DNA from: Cryptomeria japonica
Taxonomy: Eukaryota > Streptophyta > Pinopsida > Cupressales > Cupressaceae
Direction of reading: 5' to 3'
Assembly: GCF_030272615.1 (NCBI RefSeq)
Contig: NC_081409.1
Coordinates: 245,707,502 to 245,771,501, forward strand
Length of the DNA: 64,000 nucleotides
The notes beneath the pieces are model-generated. The model did not search any database. It was not told where the DNA came from and was given only the letters and a program-made list of their open reading frames with translations. Positions 58,513-64,000 of this stretch are shown piece by piece. The position numbers and the translations under genes are program-made. The stretch's first letter is position 1. Every line of letters begins with the position of its first letter.

Positions 58513-59579
58513 ATCCATTAGACTCCTAGTCTTGTGAACATTATTTAAGTTCTTTCAATTTAATTTAATTCATATAACCTGGCCAAAAGATGGAAGATGC
58601 ATTATGTTAGTGAGCTCTGGAAGTCAAAATTCTTGTGCCAAAATGCACAAGCAAAATATTCATTGAAAAATGATGTCATAGACAAACAATCCCTGCTCCT
58701 CAAGTTCTAATGAGTCCAGCCCCCAGTCTTAGCATGTGCAGAGCAAGATCAGACCCTTTACAAAAAAAGGATAAACCTTCCAATGAACAAAGATCCTCCA
58801 AACTCAAACTCATATTCAGGTCAGTAAAGTTTTTTTTCCAACTGATACAATACATCAAGTGAAGCTGGACAACGTAGTAAACCTTACACGCAATGATTAG
58901 AGTTACTGAATGCATATTACCACTAAGTTTTTTATCATTATTAGGCTAACATATTAGCAATAGAGTTTCCACCCTCATTATCAGGGTTCTCACATCCCAA
59001 AATACCCAAAATCATTGTTAAGTGCGATTTCTGTTTGTTTTAAATTAATTCCATTATTTCAAAAAATTTATAGTCAATTTTTTAAAACAATATACAATAA
59101 AGACATAAACAGAAGACTTCGTTTCCTTAACAGAACAATTTATCTTTCTGGAGAGTTTATTTTTTGTCAATATTCTTGGTAACCAAACACAAAAATTTCA
59201 ATTCCCAATTAATGAGTTAAAAGAGACAAGAAGCTGAGTCACATGGAATACATGCATTATTGAATATGATAGCTCTGCAGACTTCTATTCAACCTGTTAC
59301 TCTTGTACTGAAACTTTTTTGCAGAGGCTTGTGGCCCATGTTTGTCCCTTCCAAACTGACTAATTATTGGTCTCACGTGAATGGATAGACAACCAGTTAA
59401 CATCAAGACAGCTGAAAAGAAAACAAATGTCATATGGAATCAGCAATAAGAATATGAACACTACAGCATTTGCACCACTTTATTTGTAGCATTCCAAAAT
59501 TCTAATAAAATAAATAAAATATTTTTTCTCATTTTCTTTATGGAAATGAATTGGATTATGTGGAAAGGAGTCAGTAGTC

Positions 59580-59935
59580 GATAGTCGATAGTGGATAGTT
59601 TTTTAGCTTTTTGACCATAATTACTGGAACATTTGTCCACTACTACTGGGTCATTTGTCCACTACTACGGGCTATTATGAGTTGTCTATCATTGGCCCAA
59701 AGGTGATTGTGTATTAGACCACACTTTGAAATTTGTACTTTTTGACCTTTGTGCACATAATGAATTGCACAACGTGCATTGCTACTACCCACAAGCCAAA
59801 ACAATAGCTTTAAGTAGTTAAGTCACATATGGAGAAAAAAAGAAAAAAAAAAATTGTCGAAATCGGATGAATCGTTTAGGATAAGATGTGCGAAGTTAGC
59901 TATGTCCAATACTGGTTCCTTTCCCTTGGACGTGT
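59580..59935. mobile_element. Partial foldback element in copy B
   Basis: This is sequence absent from copy A at the same position. It shares AAGCCAAAACAATAGCT, TTGTCGAAATC and a CTTCCCTTGGA-like end with the 751-bp element at 31,716-32,466, and GTACTTTTTGACCTTTGTGCAC with that element's left arm in reverse. It appears to be an internally deleted member. Confidence 0.6.
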
Positions 59936-60942
59936 CTTTATATAGTGAGATGAAAGTTGTCTTTTGTTAAGCAGTTGTGTGTAGGGATTTCCGTCTGTCA
60001 AAGTAATTCAGGTGTTGAACTTGACCTGAACGTGCCTCTAGAGGTTTGAATCTTGATAGTTGGCTTTTTTTATCACATACCATCATCCTCACAGGTTGTG
60101 TTGAATCAATTGAACTATAATGATTTAATTATATATTCTTTAACTACATAATTAAATATTAATCAATATGAATTATCCACATTTTTTATAATATAATATC
60201 AAATTGTTATTTGTTTAACATCATCTTCTTCTTCCTTATTATAAATTACTAAATGATCTGAAAGATAAATGAAAAATTATTCACAATAAATCTATCTTGT
60301 ATCATTAGAACACATGCTCCCTATTTTTGGGTCAAAATTTCTAACAGGTTGTCATTATACGGCACACTGCAGACATAATCTATTTGAATAATGAAATTAA
60401 ATTACCTAGTTTTAGTTTATCTAATATGTTTGTGGCATTAAAGCTGTCCTCCTCCTGTTTTCTAGTCTTCCCCAAAAAGTCTTTTGGAAGCGATCATTTA
60501 TGAGTTAACATATACAGGTTAGGAAGATCAATGACAATGTGGGCATAAAGTACTAGTATAGACTGTATGGCTTGACTACAGCATTGAATGTTGTAACAAT
60601 AATTATTATGTATATGACTCTGAAACTATTAATGAATGCATGTCATATACAGACACAGGACATAATCAACAGAATACTTAGTTTGAAATACTTTGCACAT
60701 CTTAACCAGGACATGAAAGGTTGATGTGGTACTGGTACGCTTGTCAAGCTTGCTCAAATTATTGTATTGTTTGGATTAAAGTTTTGAATGATTAGAGATA
60801 AGATAGTAAATGTTAGATATAGTTCTAGAATGAGTTAGATATGGTTCTAGAATGTTGTAAAATGTTGTATTGTTTTAGAATGAGTTGATATGAAAGAGCT
60901 AGATAGTTGGATATTGTATGTTGTGGAGAGTTGTGTTTTTTG

Positions 60943-61300
60943 TTGGCAATGGATTCTTTGTGAATCTGACTTTCAAGTGCTGGTGACTTTGTTGAATGAG
61001 GAGTGGCTAGATGATGTCATTTAGCACTTAGCTTTGGTTATTAGACGGATTATTTGGTTGTGTGGCTCTTTGGACTTTGTTACTTTTATTCACATTCCTA
61101 TAGAGTGGAATGGCATAGCATATTGCCTAGCCAAATGGGCTTCTGAATAGATGTAGGGTTGGAATATTGTAGATAGGTGGATCACTTAGTGGATAAGGAT
61201 AGGGTTGTGTGGTGCTTTTTTCTTTGCTCGAAATTGACTTTTTTTGCTTTGTATCTCTCTGTTGAATAATGTTTTACCTTTTTTTAGTAGAAGTATGATA
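60943..61300 (+). pseudogene. LINE RNase H remnant
   Basis: The frame reads QWILCESDFQVLVTLLNEEW, then VIRRIIWLCGSLDFVTFIHI and AYCLAKWASE, the distal half of an RVT_3-type RNase H (catalytic Asp in ESD). TAG/TAA-type stops interrupt it. A T-rich 3' UTR follows to about 61,290. It lies in sequence unique to copy B, so this 5'-truncated LINE probably inserted after the duplication. Confidence 0.75.
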
Positions 61301-61693
61301 GTGTGATTGTATTAACAAAAGTTCTTATCTTTTATATTAAATTTGACAACCATTTTTATGTCAAAGCATTAAAATTTACTAATAAATATAATATTTCCAA
61401 AATAAATAGCGAATACTGTTTATGACTTCATTTGTAGAAAATAAATAGCCCCAATTTATATCTCTCTTATCTTCTAGATATATGCACTCTTTTGTATTGA
61501 ATATACAACTGGTTAAAGATAATACAAATAGTTGATAATAGTTCTTTTCAATGTCAAATTACTTCTTTTCTTATATTGAAACCATGCAAAAATAAATACA
61601 TATTGTAAAGCAACAGATTGTCTAAAAAGAAGAATGAATGAGAAAGTAGCTGGCCCGATGTCATTTTTTTCCTACAGCTCTCATCCTGATGAT

Positions 61694-61712
61694 GAATCAC
61701 GGAGTGTGATTC
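61694..61712. repeat. Short hairpin GAATCAC-loop-GTGATTC
   Basis: Seven-base arms (61,694-61,700 and 61,706-61,712) surround the loop GGAGT and are followed by GAAACGTTGATGC. It could be part of a dispersed repeat. No RNA gene is claimed. Confidence 0.5.
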
Positions 61713-62884
61713 GAAACGTTGATGCAAAAAACTCCTACACAGCTGAATCCAGAAGCATATATCAATTTAGCATGGATTGTGGAAATCTATCTCTCTAAAT
61801 ATTGAATCTCTTATAAAAAAAAATGAAAATAAAATAATAGATAAAAAAAATTCTAATATCAAATCAATTATAAACAAATATTAAGTCTTTTATAATAAGA
61901 AAGAGAATTTGACAAAAATTCTTCCCACCATCAATATATATTAACTCTTTATAGAAAATGAAATTAACACAATTGACCAGAATCCATCCCACTATCAATT
62001 TACTGCTTCACAAGAATGTTGAAACGACCATATTCCATCAAACCTTTTTATTTTAGTTGGTTGAGAAATGCTTCCAATAATTGCAATAATGTAGGGCATG
62101 GATTCATTTTAAACAGTTTGCAAAAATAGCATATCTTCTAATTATCTGAATTACTTTAGTGAATGTGATAATTGAAATGATTTTTGGTTAAATTTAATAT
62201 TATTTATAAATAAACTAATAAATTCAGTATTTTTGAAACATGCAATTAAATTGAGCTTTCAAACAATCCAAAAACTTACAGGAACAACAGCAACATTTAC
62301 AAATTATATAAGAATTTACAAACACTACAACATTTCAAAACTATGGCTGACTTTGGTAACGTTTCGAAGACTCAAAGAAACATATTTTATTGCAGAATTT
62401 GGGCTGTTGCATTGCACCGAATATTTTGTACTTCTGCCATTAAAGCCATGTAATGAATGTATTGTACAACATTAGTGATGAAAGATGATCTCCTTTGTGG
62501 AGCAGGTTTGGCTTAATTGTTATACAAACTACAGCTAGGTGGTACTGCAAAAAAAGTAATATACATTTTCATGAAAGATCTCTTTCGTGACAGGCTGGAT
62601 ATGAGATTGAAAGATAGTCAGGCAAGTAAAGAGAGTTCTCATATATAAAATTATTATATTAATGGTCTGAAAGGGCGTAGTATTAAATGATTCCACAGAA
62701 GAAATCTGAGCAGAGACATAGGTAAAGGTATAGACTTTGGGTCTATGTTGATAGTGCTCAATTATTGTGATATTTATGTAAAAGTATTAGTAATTTTTTT
62801 AGGTAGTTGTTGTGAGCAGTCGTTGTGCGGGGGTTTTGGGGCATCTTTAAGTAGGGGCAACACTTTCTTATCTTTGCAGGTATA

Positions 62885-63258
62885 ATGGATCCTACAGAGT
62901 GCATGGTTACTACCAGGAAGCCAGAACAATAGCTATTAGCAGATAACTAGCCAAAACAATAGCTATAATCAATCAACTAGCATACCAAGACAACCAAAAC
63001 AAATTATTGAAATCTGATGTAACATTTAAAATCTATCGAAGTCAGCTATACTGGCTACTAGTATGCTTCCTATGGATCCTACAGAGTGCATGGTTACTAC
63101 CCAGAAGCCAGAACAATAGCTATTAGCAGATAACTCGGCCAAAACAATAGCTATAATCAATCAACTTGCATACCAAGACAACCAAAACAAATTGTTGAAA
63201 TCTGATGTAACATTTAAAATCTATGGAAGTCAGCTATAATGGCTACTAGTATGCTTCC
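62885..63258. repeat. Tandem 187-bp duplication within the copy B foldback region
   Basis: ATGGATCCTACAGAGTGCAT starts at 62,885 and 63,072. The two units run nearly identically through CTACTAGTATGCTTCCT. They correspond to the right arm of the foldback element at 31,716-32,466. Confidence 0.85.
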
Positions 63259-64000
63259 TCTATTGGTATTTGAAATTAATAATTTATGATAAAAACTGTA
63301 TATCTTGTATTTTTGTTTTCTTTTTTGTAGTTTTTAGTTGATTTGTTTTTATACTATGATTTGTGTATGATAAGTTATTTTCATATAAAATTTAACAAAT
63401 AATTTGAGCTTAATTTTGTTGCAGCTTTTCAGCTCTCATTTCTTATGTAATTAATCTCTCTTTTTTCAATTGAAAAAAAAATTGAAGTTACTTTACTTAT
63501 ACTTGCGCACATTTTTTCTTGTTACATTACCAGGTTTTACAAATAAATTTGGGTGTTTTTTGTTTATTACTTTTCATTATTTATTTTTGTGTATTGTTAA
63601 AATTCTCTATAATTGGGTTGTCGTTTTCTTGATTATATTTCATGACAAATAGAACATGCCTTAGGCTCAATATTATAGTGAAATCATTAACCAAATCTTC
63701 AAAGCAAGTGACAAAAACATATGGTAATGAATAAAACCATATAAGCACATGACCACTCAAACTTGATGCGAACACCTTGCCAAATAATGGGTCCTCATGA
63801 AAATAAGGGAGACATCTAACTTGGTAGTGTTGTAAATATCATAACAGGTCACCTTTACCACCATAGTTTGTAAAATAAGTTTTGACAAATGGACTTAGTG
63901 TAGGATAATTAAGAATGTCATATGTCAAAGGAATATATAGTATCAATTTCATGAGATCATTCTTTTAAAGGCTTTATTTATAATCATTAACATACATTTT

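Larger units (their letters stand above)
58779..64000. repeat. Direct segmental repeat, copy B (runs off the window)
   Basis: Collinear with copy A (28,865-33,241) in the same orientation, about 30 kb away. Extra sequence is present at about 58,825-59,190, 59,580-59,935 (foldback element), 60,800-62,230 (including a LINE RNase H remnant) and a 187-bp internal duplication. The last 17 bases match the target site of the full-length LINE of copy A, but no LINE tail has begun by the window end. Confidence 0.85.

Noticed and set aside
61681-61730. Possible box C/D snoRNA (CTGATGATGA beside a hairpin)
   Set aside because: No paired box D with a terminal stem at the right distance could be identified.

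Overview
This window is transposon-dense plant nuclear DNA and contains no intact host gene. The elements present are plant-type Ty1-copia retrotransposons primed by initiator tRNA-Met, L1-type LINEs, large solo LTRs and a foldback element. They are nested, old and full of stop codons. This fits a large plant genome, and a gymnosperm (conifer-like) genome seems most likely, but that is inference; no marker here fixes the species.

Layout: 1-7,100 holds two decayed, intron-containing coding regions facing each other: an unclassified + strand protein (3-1,534) and a multi-exon - strand protein (6,800 to 4,196). Tandem repeats lie between them and a hairpin cluster (6,931-7,073) lies behind the second. 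They may be parts of one undescribed element. 7,150-10,780 is a patchwork of a - strand LINE reverse transcriptase, an exon-like fragment and a + strand LINE that kept only ORF1. 10,780-17,260 is AT-rich and contains an LTR-element leader with a primer site (13,682), plus a solo LTR (14,226-15,607).

17,312-27,991 is a - strand Copia-type element inserted in a TA/CA microsatellite. It has both LTRs, a primer site and GAG plus protease, but no integrase, reverse transcriptase or RNase H. It is therefore non-autonomous (TR-GAG-like). Its 3' LTR carries a solo LTR (17,554-19,035, target duplication GAAAC). Its gag carries a 5'-truncated LINE (21,582-25,571, 17-bp target duplication) with an extra ORF downstream of RNase H.

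28,865-33,241 and 58,779-64,000 are two directly repeated, diverged copies of one segment. Copy A contains a full-length - strand LINE (33,242-39,394); copy B keeps the matching unoccupied site at the very end of the window. From about 39,850 to 51,750 lies a decayed + strand LINE, split by a nearly complete Copia element (41,381-48,747, target duplication GTTAC) and by a third solo LTR (49,193-50,740, target duplication GGTCC). 51,760-58,780 holds a Copia 3' remnant, a LINE reverse-transcriptase remnant and AT-rich sequence I could not assign.

Almost all premature stops are one C-to-T (or G-to-A) step from a sensible codon, most often CAG to TAG. This is what decay of methylated, silenced repeats would produce. 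The best candidates for something undescribed are the opposed two-gene module at 1-7.1 kb, the LINE third ORF (23,704-25,397) and the GAG/protease-only Copia element with its acidic extension.
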